The notes below the pieces were generated by a model. It ran no database searches. It was not told the DNA's origin and saw only the letters and a list, made by a program, of their open reading frames with translations. This document shows, piece after piece, positions 20,200 to 28,799 of a stretch of 45,000 nucleotides of DNA (positions within the stretch are counted from its first letter, which is position 1; each line of letters opens with the position of its first letter). Source of the stretch: Symbiodinium natans (Eukaryota > Sar > Dinophyceae > Suessiales > Symbiodiniaceae); the NCBI GenBank assembly GCA_905221605.1, contig CAJNDS010000014.1:172501-217500 (forward strand), in the 5' to 3' direction. Made by a program: the position numbers and the translations under genes.

Positions 20200-21705
20200 G
20201 ATCTCCAAGAATAACCACAAACCATCCCAGCTTGGTCGCGGAAGAAACGGCACGACAACAGCTTGATCTAATCCATATTGCCCTATGATGAACAAACAAT
20301 AACATAAATTGCCTTCGCGAACTGTAACTTCGGGCACCGCCATGAAAATTAGCGTGTTGATGTCATCTCCAGGAACTGCCACAATGAGCTCGATTCTTCT
20401 CGTCGCATTGTCAAACGCATCCTGCATCACTTGGAACGGAATCTCATTCGGAAGTAATCGCATGATTGTGATAGTACGATCGCACAATCGATATAATCTC
20501 ATGACTCGAGAAGACGAACCGGGCGTGTAGATCACTGGCGACTCATCGAATACAGGAAAGAGATTTGTACTGCCACCAATATAATCACCGAGCTGCATCA
20601 CGCAATGCGGGCAGAGTTTCTCTGGGTGAAGTCGCTTGTGATCCTCGCAAATCCATGTGTGACAAAGAGAACACACCCGCCAGTGCGGAGAGGAGAGATT
20701 ATAGTCACGCTTGCAAATAGCACATCTGATGACTGCATTCACGTCGATTGGCGAAGGCACCGTATCTATTTCCAGCGGAGCAGGTCGTTGTCTGCAAAAC
20801 ATCCACATAAAAACATGAGATAGCGGCTCAGCAGCAACTGATTCAGTATCTCGAAGGGTTGCGCTGGATACACCAACACTGTTCAATGCGATGAAGAAAT
20901 TTTTTTGATTCCAGCGAATGCAAAAAGTGTTTCGTTGATTCAGAAGTGGTCTGTGCCGACTTGCGGACGGATGTACAACTGGCGCTATATCATCGAGACC
21001 GAAAGACCAAGCAATATCTTCCAAGCCAATGTTGTCGATTCTGCAGTAAGAGCGTTTAGCTGTACTGCTTTCTTCCACACCAACATATATTCCGCAAGTC
21101 TCGAAAGGAATATGCACACTGAAGCACGCCATTCCCATTAGTGGAGCTTCAGACCGAAATCCAACCGTGTAAGTGCTTTGCTGTAGAAACACTGGAGTTT
21201 TAGTCGCAGTCCAAGACAGGCGAGCATTGTCAGGAATTCTTGAAAACTGCGTAACCTGCGACAAATTCACGCAAATAGCTTTAGCAGACGTAAGAAGTCT
21301 TGTCATAGCGCGAAACGTTGCTCCATCGTCTGGCCACAACTGATCAACATGAACTGTTTGATCCATCCAGTTACTTGTATGTTTCACAACGGCCCGCAAA
21401 GATTTGCAAGTGCAGGCCAATGCGCTCAAAAACTGCACATTGAAATAAAAGGCCGGTAATTGTTCGATTATCTCCGCGCAGGGCAGTCCGTCAGAGGCAC
21501 CACCCGTATAGTCTCCAAGGTGCTGGGTTTGTGAACATACAAAACGTTCAGACTCATTGCGATTTACGTCGCCACTGCAGTGTTCTTCTGCATCTCCTTG
21601 TACATCGTCGTGTATTTCTTGCGATACAGACTTCAGCAATAAGACATTTTGTCTGATTTGGAAAATTTCTTTCTCCCACATTCGTTTTTGACTTGCATGT
21701 GTCAA
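20200..21705 (-). CDS. Central part of multidomain protein: F-box-like, SPRY-like, RING-like zinc module
   Basis: The longest open frame in the window. Near its start is 'QHLGDYTGGASDGLPCAEII', then 'FLSALACTCKSLRAVVKH', a pattern reminiscent of the C-terminal half of an F-box. A beta-rich stretch with 'FSVHIPFETCGIYVGVEE' and 'DIAWSFG' weakly resembles a SPRY/B30.2 domain. At about 20602-20733 lies a clear zinc module: CAIC, 13 residues, CSLC, then WICEDH and CPHC, a cross-brace-like C/H spacing close to, but not, canonical RING. It is followed at once by 'QLGDYIGGST'. The F-box plus RING-like arrangement would suggest a ubiquitin-linked adaptor, but this is inference. The frame continues to 20152, but coding sense switches frame near 20200 (one base missing after 'ccgcgacc'). 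Its upstream edge at 21705 is also a frame switch, not a start codon. Confidence 0.55.
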
Positions 21706-22231
21706 CCGGAGATGGCATGGACATCTTCACGCCAAATCGCCAGCGCGCACTGATCTGCAACGCGATGTTGGTCCATACTCGCAAGCGCTTGGTTGCACGA
21801 CAAACATCTGATAGTGAGTCGCTGCGAATGACACCATTAAATACTCTCTGTTCCGGCAACATACAATTGAGCGATACAAAGGGTGTCACATGGCTCGCCC
21901 TGAACATAACGCTGTGAATATAGTGATTCCACGTACGTCCATCAATGTACATTGCGAACGGATCTGGTAAGGCATCCCACAGAGTCGAATCCGTGACCAT
22001 CTCTTGTATGAATTTCATCGTGATGTCGTGTATCTGTTCAATTCTACAGCAGACAACATACTGAGAAATTGCAAATGTTAGAGGATCCACATGATCTGTG
22101 TTGTCGAAATTGTCGGAACCCCCCAGGATGTCGCCGGTCTGCCAGCTCGAGGATATGCCGCAACGTCTCTCGTTTTTTTCTAATCCAGCAGACCTGGTTT
22201 GAGGCAATGAAATCTGCTGGTTTGAAGTCAC
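21706..22231 (-). CDS. N-terminal part of the same multidomain protein
   Basis: The minus-strand frame reads 'SSWQTGDILGGSDNFDNTDH', carrying the first GDxxGGS-type motif. A helical stretch follows, with 'QIHDITMKFIQEMVTDSTLW' and 'VFNGVIRSDSLSDVCRATKR', then 'LRVWTNIALQISARWRFGVK'. No ATG is convincing: the frame is open upstream of 22231 through a T-rich stretch, so an intron acceptor or an unseen upstream exon is likely. Near 21705 the coding sense moves by one base into the frame of the central part. A tiny intron with a GC donor ('gcaagt') is an alternative to a frameshift. The domain between the first and second DYxGG motifs is similar in length to the next one, which fits repeated modules of about 200 residues. 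Function is unknown. Confidence 0.5.
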
Positions 22232-22540
22232 AAAAAAAATGAAAAATTCGCTTGCAGTTCTTGCTTTGACGTTCCCTTCCTTACACGATTGGGACCACTG
22301 CTATAAACATTAGTTAACTCATAACAAATATATACTCAACAACTGAACTAAGTCGCACTTCAGGCATGCAGCACCTCCACGCTTCGAGCGTCATCGTGCT
22401 TGCAGTCTCGATTGACCTTTGCGCGAATGCGACCATAGTGTTAAATTAAACGTTTAAAAGCTTGTAAGGTAAAAGACAAAATATAAATGTATTAGTTGTA
22501 CGTGCAGAACGACTACAACTTGACTCAGTCTTTACTATCT
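22232..22540. other. AT-rich intergenic or intron sequence
   Basis: Between the large gene and the next candidate exon. No coding frame over 30 codons with coding character. It could contain the 5' end of the large gene. Confidence 0.5.
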
Positions 22541-22864
22541 TTAGCAAGCAAAAACAAAGCATGTCCGAGTCTGCCTCCATGAATACTCAATCTTGAGGTT
22601 CTTCTTGATGATCGCGGCCTCAGTACGCAATTGTCTATTCATGTATATTCTAATATATGTTGTAAAATTGATATTATATAAGAATAAAATGGTTTCGACT
22701 TGCATTATGTGCAGTTTAAAATAAATGATTGTCACTGTCGCTTGTAAGCTGCTTGTCACTTTGATTTCAAACAGATACATATTGAAGGCTACTGGCTTCT
22801 GCACTACAGGCTTCAGGGAAACATAAAACAACGCGTATTGGAAGTTGCTTGGCTCGGAGCACAT
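22541..22864 (-). CDS. Hypothetical protein or terminal exon
   Basis: Not recognised. A 107-codon frame with ATG at 22864 ends with 'RQLRTEAAIIKKNLKIEYSW' and a short Cys-containing tail. The last 30 codons (22541-22630) have clear coding character. The first 70 are AT-rich and read as hydrophobic or aromatic residues, so part of this may be an intron running into a last exon, with an acceptor such as 'atattag' near 22645. It lies on the same strand as its neighbours and about 150 bp from the 3' end of the gene at 23013. Confidence 0.3.
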   Translation of the reverse strand: MCSEPSNFQYALFYVSLKPVVQKPVAFNMYLFEIKVTSSLQATVTIIYFKLHIMQVETILFLYNINFTTYIRIYMNRQLRTEAAIIKKNLKIEYSWRQTRTCFVFAC

Positions 22865-23012
22865 GAAGCATGATTACTTAATAGAAATGCTTCTGATGTT
22901 AACTACACAATCCTGATTAAAAAAAAGAACCAGGCGCAGCGTCGTTCTGATTGATTGATGTCTCCTGAAGTTCTCGAATCATGGCAGACCTTGTTCAGTA
23001 CTTCAACTTGAA

Positions 23013-23715
23013 TCATATTGGATTCTTGTCATTCCCATGTCTATCATGATAGACGAGTTGCTCCAAACCGGATCCAGTAATGTCGCCGTCGTTGTTTCTC
23101 GGAGCATCAGTATCCTCATCATCCGCGAGATCCTGCTATCTTGTTGTGTACCCTGATTAGGATTCCTTTAATATATTAAAGAACCTCGAAGCGAAAGACG
23201 CGATCAGCCAGCGCTGGATTTATGTAAACTTGGCGAGCTTCAGGAGAAATGAGGAAAGGCACCTCAGAGACATTCATAGCATTTATGTAATGTGTGCGAT
23301 GTTGCTATGCGAAAATCTCGCCTTGAGGTCCGGCGCGAGCAACGCTGGTCTCCACGCGTGTCGGCGATGAGTCAAGTTGACGCTGTACTCTTGGCCGATT
23401 AATCGAATCGCAATGAAATGGTTCATTGCAGCGATAATATACTTGCCCTCTGCTGAAATAATTCCGTCACGAATCCACACCAAACTTTTCCTTAGCTTCC
23501 CCAGCAAATGTTTACGTTTTTCAGTGAATGCTTCTCCGTTCAAACGAAGACACTGGAATGGCCGCAGCACACTGTTGCCGTCTTGGAGAGCTGACATAGG
23601 ACCGTCGCGCTCGTACGCTGCTTTGATTCCATGAGCACGAAAGCAGTTGATCAAGCAGACATCTTCGAAGAATTCTTTGCCTTGTGTTTCCAGCTCGTTG
23701 CTTTTTGTATTAATT
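23013..23715 (-). CDS. Three-exon protein, possible cysteine-protease-like fold
   Basis: Exon 23382-23715 follows a T-rich tract and 'ttatattatag'. It reads 'GKEFFEDVCLINCFRAHGIK', later 'KHLLGKLRKSLVWIRDG' and 'GKYIIAAMNHFIAIRLIG'. The early Cys and late 'NHF' in this order and spacing recall papain-fold peptidases (Josephin/C39-like), but this is inference from a C...H pattern only. GT-AG introns of 77 bp (23305-23381) and 52 bp (23133-23184), both phase 0, join exons 23185-23304 ('NVSEVPFLISPEARQVYINP') and 23013-23132 ('DLADDEDTDAPRNNDGDITG'). The last exon has an acidic tail and a stop at 23013. The second intron contains 'tcctaatcag', a good branch site. An ATG at 23744 would start the frame without the first acceptor. 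The GDITGSG word resembles the DYxGG motif of the gene downstream. Confidence 0.5.
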
Positions 23716-23752
23716 CTATAATATAAAATAAAAATGAAATGCATTATTATTT

Positions 23753-23842
23753 AAAGGCTGCCCAGGTTCGCTGATGTTGTCGCACAACGCCATCTGGCAA
23801 TACAACATCTGTAATACAGATATGTTTGTGTTGCGCATATGC

Positions 23843-23876
<34 letters not shown>

Positions 23877-24484
23877 TATGCAAATAAGTGCCTCGACGTC
23901 GACGCCGAGGAATGTTGTTCCGAACGTAGTAGGAGTTACGTCCTTTCTGCCATGGATATCTGTATTGTACTACATTTTAACAAATGTACTCGTTTCTGAA
24001 ACACTGCATTTGCGGAATTCCTTTGCGCGCAAAGCCTTTGTACCAAGCAGACCGGGGCAATCTCGACCAAGAATGCGACTCCTGTAAATCTACAAAGCAG
24101 CTGCTTAGTTTTTACGAAGCCGGGCCAGATCGCCTTCGCCGCCGTGCATTGAGTTGTGCTGCGCATACGTGCGAACATCTGTTTCGCCACGGCATCACCT
24201 GAGAAGAATCGTAGCATGACATGTTCAAATAATTCTGAATGAAGTATATATGCAAGAGAGGCGCAAAGGCTCATTTGTAGCTGGCAAGTCAGGATAGACT
24301 TCTTCTTGAGGCAAAACCCGATAGAGTTCCCTGCACACACAGAGATCGAGACATTGTAAAAACAAACTAACTACAGGCTAAGCCACACTCATCACGGCCA
24401 TCATACCAGTTGAAATTCTTGTCGTTTATGTCTGGATCAATCATATCGTCATGCCTTACAGCATAGCGTCGACAAGATTTCGTA
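23753..24484 (-). CDS. Hypothetical multi-exon gene (partial model)
   Basis: Product not recognised. Exon 24407-24484 reads 'RRYAVRHDDMIDPDINDKNF' and splices at 'aactg|gtatga' over 76 bp to 'gtgtgtgcag|g', restoring a Trp codon in phase. It continues as 'ELYRVLPQEEVYPDLPATNE' (24254-24330). A GC donor ('ctctctt|gcatat') and 'cttctcag|gtgatg' remove 55 bp, again in phase, into 'DAVAKQMFARMRSTTQ' (from 24198 down to about 24000). Further 3' there are coding-like pieces 'GRKDVTPTTFGTTFLGVDVE' (about 23880-23945) and, after 'tctgtattacag', 'VVLPDGVVRQHQRTWAAFK' with a stop at about 23753. The joins between the last pieces are uncertain. The upstream start was not found. It could be continuous with the gene at 23013-23715. 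Confidence 0.4.
23843..23880. repeat. (AT)n microsatellite inside a putative intron
   Basis: Alternating AT runs of about 17 and 19 bases around 'acatat'. Confidence 0.85.
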
Positions 24485-24974
24485 CTGTAAAAATCATCTG
24501 AAATATGTGGCAAGGCTCAACATGATGTAAGAATTCATTAAAGTTTAAGACCTGCACGTCCAGAGAATGGCAGAGTTTTCGTCAGCTGCACTTGACCTTA
24601 AAATTACAACACTCATCCGTCAAAAGCATTAAGCCATTCCGAAGTATACTCAAGCAGTTACTCCATCTGGATCAACTTCTCGATGCTCCGGTTCACCACA
24701 TAGGTTGACCTTGGAGCATACTTATAAATAAGTAAGAGTGTTGAAACTTTTGAGGTTAGTATATGGAGCAAGCTGCTGAAATAGACGCCAGTGATAGATG
24801 CCTGCAATCCTCAGCTGCTACAAATTGCACTACATAAGCAAGAGCGTGCGCGCACAGCAAAGCAGAACAAATTAAGGTACGAACTCCACGTTCAGAAGAC
24901 GCTGCGTCTGAACGAAATCACTTGCATGATACCTTACAGATTTAGCAATACATGATTGCCTTTCATCTTGATCA
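24485..24974. other. Unresolved stretch, probably introns or intergenic
   Basis: Moderately AT-rich. I could not find a frame with coding character longer than about 25 codons. It may hold the 5' exons of the gene to the left. Confidence 0.4.
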
Positions 24975-25074
24975 TTACAAATCTGACAGCATATGTTCAA
25001 GATACTGATCGAGGTCGTCATGGACATCAGCGCCGACGCTCTCTTCAACCGACATGATGTTCTTCTTCTGCGTC
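24975..25074 (-). CDS. Terminal exon with acidic C-terminus
   Basis: After 'ccttcgttttgcag|g' the minus frame reads 'TQKKNIMSVEESVGADVHDD' and then 'LDQYLEHMLSDL' before TAA at 24975. The acceptor is strong, with a T-rich tract and CAG|G. The upstream partner is probably in 25080-25270, for instance the segment 'GFVDSEGRLTR', but the donor is unclear; GA or GC may be used. Product unknown. Interestingly, the neighbouring frame at 25192 also ends in 'ISDL', so this could be an alternative last exon. Confidence 0.35.
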
Positions 25075-25191
25075 CTGCAAAACGAAGGACCGCATAAACA
25101 AAACTTAACTTAAAAGATAAACATTTATGTCACTCCTCGTCAGGCGCCCTTCAGAATCGACGAACCCTATACAGAACATGACATGCGATTG

Positions 25192-25640
25192 TCATAAATC
25201 TGAAATGTTTTGATTGACGTAAGACGCCAACAGCTTGTTGCGCGACGATGGCGTCCGGCTTGATATGTCCTGACCAGTTAAACGCGTGTATACACAAAAT
25301 ACAAAAAGTACAATAACAATATTTAACATCAGGCCGGCACATGTCGTTGGCTTCGCAATCGATTGCCCCGTGCTGAGCCGTGTACCTTGAAAAAGCATTA
25401 ATATAAATGTTGCATTACTAGGCTTGCTAAATTACTATACATCACGCAAAACATAAAGCTCGGATACTCTTTCAAAAACTCTGCGGGTGTGATCACGGCG
25501 TCTGACGTCCTCAGCACACAGACACAATTAAATAAGCATATTCTTCGTCAGAATCTCTTATATGTGTTAAGTCAAGGCACACGTCGGTTCGCCAGCGAGG
25601 GACACGCACCGCAGGTCCTTGCTTGTTTTTTTTTTTTAAT
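25192..25640 (-). CDS. Hypothetical gene, alternative exon frames
   Basis: Not recognised. Around 25515-25620 the minus frame reads 'GPAVRVPRWRTDVCLDLTHI' and 'RDSDEEYAYLIV'. Exon 25441-25509 can be read as 'RVFERVSELYVLRD' and spliced (68-bp GT-AG, phase 0) to 25328-25372 'HGAIDCEANDMCRPD', and then over a 58-bp GT-AG intron (25270-25327, phase 0) to 25192-25269 'SSRNKLLASYVNQNISDL'. A competing frame across 25441-25509 reads 'SDAVITPAEFLKEYPSFMF', which is equally protein-like, so the first exon is ambiguous. The 58-bp intron is AT-rich and ends in 'ggtcag|g', like others here. Confidence 0.3.
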
Positions 25641-25656
25641 ACGTCTTTTTATATTA

Positions 25657-26284
25657 TTATATTGTGGCTGAGTGGCTACTCGTAGAAGATGAGAAGGTCG
25701 GCGGCTCGGAGTCACTGCTCAACCTTGTGTTTGGACTGGAGATAAGCTTTTAAACAAGAATACGTAATACAGCTTAAATGCCCATCTTCATCCATCAACC
25801 ATCGCATTTTTGACCAGCGCATAGTAGAAGACCTTGGAGTTATTTATTCCTGCAAGTAGCCGCACGTGTATATGCTCGTCACAGAAACACCTCTTGTGCT
25901 TCCGAAAGGCATATGCTTCTCGATGCACCTGGGCATACTCCACAATAAACTGATAGCTTGTGTGTCTTCTTTGTGTTAAACCCTCGCTACCTTTTCCTGA
26001 GATCAGAACGCAGTCGTATATGCCTCAGCTTCATCAAAAACAATAATAGACTGATCGCGTGTATATTCATCTAAGTCTCCTTGCAAGAATGTCGTTGATT
26101 TGGCGCAAGCTGCTTGAGCTCAAACATTGCAAGCAAATAATGGCAAATACTTTCGCTATTACGCCAGACGGTTAGCATCGCATAAGCTGCTCTTGAGCAT
26201 GATTTAGAAGCAGACGGCTTCTTTGTTTTTCTGCGATGGACTCGTGCATGTGCGCAAGATGTCGGAAGACGCGGCGAAAATCAC
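25657..26284 (-). CDS. Multi-exon protein with Walker-B-like motif
   Basis: Exon 26177-26284 ('FRHLAHMHESIAEKQRSRLL', helical) appears to splice through a GC donor ('cgat|gctaac', 58 bp) to an exon from 26118. That exon reads 'STTFLQGDLDEYTRDQ' and then SIIVFDEAEAY: four hydrophobic residues followed by DE, as in Walker B of AAA-type ATPases. No Walker A (GxxxxGK) was found upstream, so the P-loop may be in unseen exons or absent. At about 25997-26005 the reading frame must move by one base to continue as 'RRHTSYQFIVEYAQVHREAY' and 'HVRLLAGINNSKVFYYAL'. A 53-bp GT-AG intron (25747-25799, phase 0) leads to the last exon 25657-25746, a serine-rich tail with 'RLSSDSEPPTFSSSTSS'. ATPase function is inference from one motif. 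Confidence 0.42.
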
Positions 26285-26617
26285 CTCAGATCAAAAGGAC
26301 ATGGAAGGATTCTGTAGCATACATGAGACTTTCCCAAGCTAGAGGTGTCACTGTTACGTACTAAGCAAAGTCAAAATACGGAAAGTGATTTTCCGACTGG
26401 ATATGTATTTTCTGCAATGCTACTATTTCTGGGATAGGAACCGGACAGGTCTAGGCTTGTCACGCCAAAGTAAATGAAGAGGAGAGAGCACTCCTGCAGC
26501 AGTATTTATACTTCACTAACTTCCACAAAGCACGCGTCCTTCGTCTCAAGTGTGTCGCCGTCGCAGGTTTGATGACCTTCGCACGAGCTTCATTAGCACT
26601 TCTAAACCACACCACAC
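26285..26617. other. Unresolved sequence between genes
   Basis: Probably the 5' exons or introns of the Walker-B gene. The minus frame near 26290-26335 reads 'ESLMYATESFHVLLI' and may be one more exon. A short plus frame ('SEDAAKITSDQKDMEGF') overlaps the opposite strand and is judged a shadow. Confidence 0.35.
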
Positions 26618-26960
26618 TTAAAGTCGGGCTGCGTTGGGTGAAGTCGACTTGCTTCCAGACGCAGGCAAAAGCCGCAGATGAACCTTATTATGAGCTCGTA
26701 ACTGTGACTTGCTTGTAAAGCTACATAAGCGTGCACTTCGGCTTTTTAACAAGAACTGAGGCATCGTCATGAACTGAGCGAAGCTGCTTCGCCCTGGAGC
26801 GCCCTGCATTACACAGACAAAACAAACACCTTGCGCGATAGGTCAGAGTCATCTGCAGTGCCTTCATGTCACCGTCGGACCGCGGCACACGGCGACTGCA
26901 TTTGTCGCAGGTCGTCAGCACGTCGGCGTGGTTGAGCTGGTGCCTTACAAAAATCAGCAT
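26618..26960 (-). CDS. Hypothetical Cys/His-containing protein, frame broken
   Basis: Not recognised. The minus frame from 26960 reads 'NHADVLTTCDKCSRRVPRSD' and then 'YRARCLFCLCNAGRSRA', giving two CxxC pairs about 25 residues apart, compatible with a zinc ribbon. It continues to KKPKC and stops at 26721. The overlapping frame below reads 'CSFTSKSQLRAHNKVHL' with an HxxxH pair like the second half of a C2H2 finger, and stops at 26618. The two halves are one base out of register. A 26-bp GT-AG segment ('gtgttt...aatgcag') lies between them but seems too short for an intron. It is either a decayed gene, a sequencing indel, or two exons. Confidence 0.35.
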
Positions 26961-27002
26961 GTGAAAAGCACTATTTATTATTTGTTTATTAAAACTGCAA
27001 TC

Positions 27003-27452
27003 TTAAGCGAATGGCCAAAGCTCCTTGACCTCGCGATGGGACTCCACAACGGTCACCTGGCGAAAGTCACACATGACTTCAAATTTAAATATAAAATGAC
27101 ATTGGCCTTTGTTTCGCCGAAGGTGACTTTCTTGCTGTGCTTCTTCAGGACTGGCTTTACCTGCAACGTATACGGTTACTGCTGTAAGTGAGCAACAAAG
27201 TAGTCCTCGCCTCTGGAGTCACAGAAGGAGCAGCCTCACCGAAAACATAAATTATTACTAAAAAAGAATAGTTACAGGCGCATTCATTCGGCGCCTTCCC
27301 TTCTTCTCGAAGACGTTCCTGGAACTCCTAAGCTATATGCTGTTTAAATTCAGTACATATACATATACCAGTATCAGAAAAACTAAGAGCGTGGCCATAG
27401 CCCGAACATTTTTCCTCATCTTGGTATGCGGGGACGGCTTGTTTTTGCCCAT
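27003..27452 (-). CDS. 84-residue membrane-anchored candidate with RVxF-like motif, four exons
   Basis: The best complete model here, with no family recognised. ATG at 27452 in good context ('acaatggg') opens 'MGKNKPSPHTKMRKNVRA', then hydrophobic 'MATLLVFLIL'. The hydrophobic run extends to 'VYVYVLNL' if the first intron starts later. GT-AG introns of 36 bp (27333-27368, with a 'tactgaa' branch-like word), 115 bp (27161-27275) and 44 bp (27057-27100) are all phase 0. They join exons 27369-27452, 27276-27332 ('RNVFEKKGRRRMNAP'), 27101-27160 ('KPVLKKHSKKVTFGETKAN') and 27003-27056 ('VTVVESHREVKELWPFA', stop). The architecture is a short basic N-terminus, one membrane segment and a basic tail. 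KKVTF matches the RVxF-type docking motif of protein phosphatase 1 partners. A membrane-tethered PP1 partner is inference. The 36-bp intron is unusually short. Confidence 0.5.
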
Positions 27453-28178
27453 TGTGCCTGCAAAGAAACGGTGGAGTAGGTAGACTCATTATGCAGTAGC
27501 TGCACAGACAGAGACAGGCCTTCAGCGTGTAGGAAAACCGCACGGTCAGGAAGTGCACGACTCACTTGAGCACACAGCTCATCATTCATGCATTCGTTCT
27601 TCATATACCGTGTAGAATGTGCAAGAAAAAGCGAATGACGCAACACATTCTTCATCCAGTATGAACTTCATACACATGCAGATCTCAGAACTTGTCCTAA
27701 TCTATTCGATGTTAGTAAACTTGATGATGGCTTTTAGTCTCAAAGTTCACGGCATTCTAAATTCTAAACATGAAAACTTAAACTTAAAACCCTAAACCCC
27801 AAACCTCAAACCCTAAGCATTACACCTTTTATATTGAGAGTCTATTTTTTGGTTTAATGTTGTGAGCAACTTCTAAAATAAAGAACCACTACTTTTGCCA
27901 TCCGTACCAATATAAGCATATTTCCTATTTATCATTGCTTAAAGGTTTAAAGTTTAGGGTTAAAGGTTTAAGGCGTTAAGTTCAAGGTTCCATGTCTAGG
28001 TGTTCAAGAGTTTAAGAGCAAACTACTCCTGAAAGAAAAAGACATGACTTTCTAAGACTAACAGCAAAAAAAGCCTTCTCAGCACCTTCTGAACATTCGT
28101 ACGCTAGCTCCCAGTAGCCATATGGATCTTCCGTCTTCGCAAAACTCGCACCTTGTAGGCAAGGGTTAGCCTGTAATT
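27453..28178. other. Upstream region of the membrane-protein gene
   Basis: The minus frame at 27550-27655 reads 'NVLRHSLFLAHSTRYMKNEC' and ends at a canonical donor 'caa|gtgagt'. A matching acceptor 'tctgtgcag' lies 60 bp on, so an upstream exon or 5' UTR exon of the gene at 27003-27452 is possible. From 27660 to 28178 I see no gene, only degenerate TTTAGGG/CCCTAAA words around 27780-27800 and 27950-27975. Confidence 0.4.
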
Positions 28179-28385
28179 TCACACGTGATTTCTGTGGCCA
28201 AAGACATAAGCGACGGCCACGACGGCCGCAACGACAACAACGACCACCGCGACCACCATCATCACCCCCACCGTGAAGACCATTACGACCAGGACCACCA
28301 CTACGACCAACACGAGAACAATAACAACAACGACAATAACCTCGCCCTCAAGTTCAGATTGAGGAGAGGTTAATAGTTGGTGCAT
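28179..28385 (+). repeat. Imperfect trinucleotide tract (GAC/AAC/CAC)n
   Basis: About 150 bp of imperfect triplets. On plus it encodes a 62-codon frame of Asp, His and Asn with Arg/Lys ends. On minus the same DNA encodes a valine-rich run. Both frames are open, as expected of a purine/pyrimidine-biased triplet tract. I treat it as a repeat; a small Asp/His/Asn-rich protein is a remote option. Confidence 0.7.
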
Positions 28386-28436
28386 GTGGAAGTTTACGGT
28401 ATGAGGGGTACATTCTTGTAGACCTTATTGTATTGG

Positions 28437-28565
28437 TGCAAGGGGTGTAAGGGGTGTAGGTGGCATTGGGGGCATAATGAGTGCAAGGGATAGAAGGGGT
28501 GATAGGGGTCGACGGGGTGTAAGAAGTGTAAGGAGTGTAAGAAGCGCAAGGGGTGTAAGAGGGGC
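28437..28565 (+). repeat. 9-bp minisatellite GTGTAAGGG, left array
   Basis: About 13 imperfect copies of GTGTAAGGG/GTGTAAGAA. The minus strand reads as repeated Thr-Pro-Tyr or Thr-Ser-Tyr. Same unit and orientation as 28800-29300. Confidence 0.9.
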
Positions 28566-28571
28566 TGATGG

Positions 28572-28792
28572 TTCTTTTTTCGTGTTTTTTCTGGTTTTTT
28601 TTTCGTATTTTGTATGGTTTCAAGTGAACCCTAAACCCTAAACCCTAAACCCTAAACCCTAAACCCTAAACCCTAAACCCTAAACCCTAAACCCTAAACC
28701 CTAAACCCTAAACCCTAAACCCTTAACCCTAAACCCTAAACCCTGAAAAATACGAAAAAAAAACAGAAAAAATACGAAAAAAAAAAAAAACC
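28572..28792. repeat. Telomere-like array framed by inverted A/T tracts
   Basis: CCCTAAA units (about 16) at 28629-28744 are bounded on the left by a T-rich tract with 'ttcgtattttgtatgg' (28572-28620). On the right is the inverted equivalent, with 'gaaaaatacgaaaaaaaaac' (28745-28792). The array is isolated from the two mosaic regions. Confidence 0.85.
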
Positions 28793-28799
28793 TGGACCC

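Noticed and set aside
19279-21141. Plus-strand frames opposite the large gene
   Set aside because: The minus strand carries the coherent zinc-binding protein; these are antisense shadows.
26230-26337. Plus-strand frame reading 'SEDAAKITSDQKDMEGF'
   Set aside because: It overlaps a minus-strand exon candidate that fits neighbouring exons in phase; one is a shadow and the minus reading has context.
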